NCBI RefSeq assembly: GCF_014205135.1
Contig: NZ_JACHMY010000001.1
Coordinates: forward strand, 434,001 to 498,000
DNA: 64,000 nucleotides
Direction of reading: 5' to 3'
From: Kribbella italica
Lineage (GTDB): Bacteria; Actinomycetota; Actinomycetes; Propionibacteriales; Kribbellaceae
Below the pieces are notes generated by a model. It was not told where the DNA came from, ran no database searches, and was given only the letters and a program-made list of their open reading frames with translations. Every line of letters begins with the position of its first letter. Within the stretch, counting starts at the first letter, position 1. Positions 63,774 to 64,000 of this stretch are shown piece by piece. The position numbers were made by a program, and so were the translations under genes.

Positions 63774-64000
63774 ATGCTCAAGCTCGGCAACCTCACCATC
63801 GACACCCCCGTCGTGCTCGCGCCGATGGCCGGGATCACCAACGCGGCGTACCGGCGGCTCTGCGCGGAGCAGGGCGCCGGACTGTACGTGTGCGAGATGA
63901 TCACGTCCCGCGGCATCGTCGAGGGGGACCAGAAGTCGCTCGACATGCTGACCTTCGACGAGCGCGAGACGGTGCGTTCGGTGCAGCTGTACGGCGTTGA
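63774..64000 (+). CDS. dusB: tRNA-dihydrouridine synthase (3' partial)
   Basis: The first 75 codons of a Dus flavoprotein, which reduces uridine in tRNA to dihydrouridine: LGNLTIDTPVVLAPMAGITN, YRRLCAEQGAGLYVCEMI and the start of the next strand (SVQLYG). The window ends inside the gene. It starts three bases after the lipoprotein stop. Confidence 0.88.
   Translation, partial: MLKLGNLTIDTPVVLAPMAGITNAAYRRLCAEQGAGLYVCEMITSRGIVEGDQKSLDMLTFDERETVRSVQLYGV

Overview
The window looks like chromosome of a high-GC actinobacterium from the Nocardioides/Kribbella side of the phylum; Kribbella is my best guess (inference). The supports are GC-rich codons with frequent GTAC, an S-(hydroxymethyl)mycothiol dehydrogenase, a furA-katG pair with a leaderless promoter, and the conserved actinobacterial set era, recO, uppS, zur, glyS and dus. 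These core genes keep their order, but long accessory blocks separate them.

Layout. 0-3.3 kb: CNNM/CBS protein, cytidine deaminase-like protein, era and a GNAT. 3.3-8.9 kb: MFS and GNAT pair, furA-katG, a PPOX protein. 8.9-13.2 kb: EamA exporter with twin operators, leuA behind a four-leucine leader peptide, and a GNAT-GNAT-Nudix fusion. 13.2-18 kb: a 166-bp palindromic element and a MacB/FtsX-type ABC operon. 18-23 kb: hydrolase-OsmC fusion, repeat-rich DNA, aldo/keto reductase, an SDR with a repetitive N-terminus, recO. 23-27 kb: two paralogous lipoprotein/secreted-protein gene pairs facing each other, splitting recO from uppS. 27-33.6 kb: uppS, an ABC plus two-component operon, mycothiol-dependent formaldehyde oxidation. 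33.7-39.4 kb: sulfatase, sugar ABC importer and LacI. 39.5-43.3 kb: secreted protein, decayed repeats, a DUF222/HNH protein, methyltransferase and a HAD remnant. 43.4-48 kb: zur and znuBCA with a Zur box shared with a divergent YibE/F gene. 48.2-54.9 kb: a seven-gene operon of an inositol-phosphate synthase plus ebo-type genes. 54.9-59.1 kb: LacI, GH16 and DUF1996 polysaccharide genes. 59.2-64 kb: DUF305 lipoprotein, small membrane proteins between copies of a 34-bp repeat, ABM protein, glyS, lipoprotein, dus (cut by the window end).

The most interesting system is the 48.2-54.9 kb operon. It holds Ino1-like cyclase, UbiA prenyltransferase (EboC-like), a TIM-barrel isomerase, EboA, TatD hydrolase (EboB), EboE and a phosphodiesterase (EboF), with neighbouring genes overlapping or one base apart. 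The usual EboD sugar-phosphate cyclase is not present, and a different sugar-phosphate cyclase (Ino1) sits first. This suggests a prenylated or cyclitol-derived metabolite; the product is not known from the sequence.

Regulation is unusually readable: FurA promoter element, Zur box overlapping a -10, LacI-type palindromes beside two sugar clusters, twin GTAGAC operators, and a leucine attenuator. In-frame tandem repeats occur in at least three genes (SDR, histidine kinase, Ino1).
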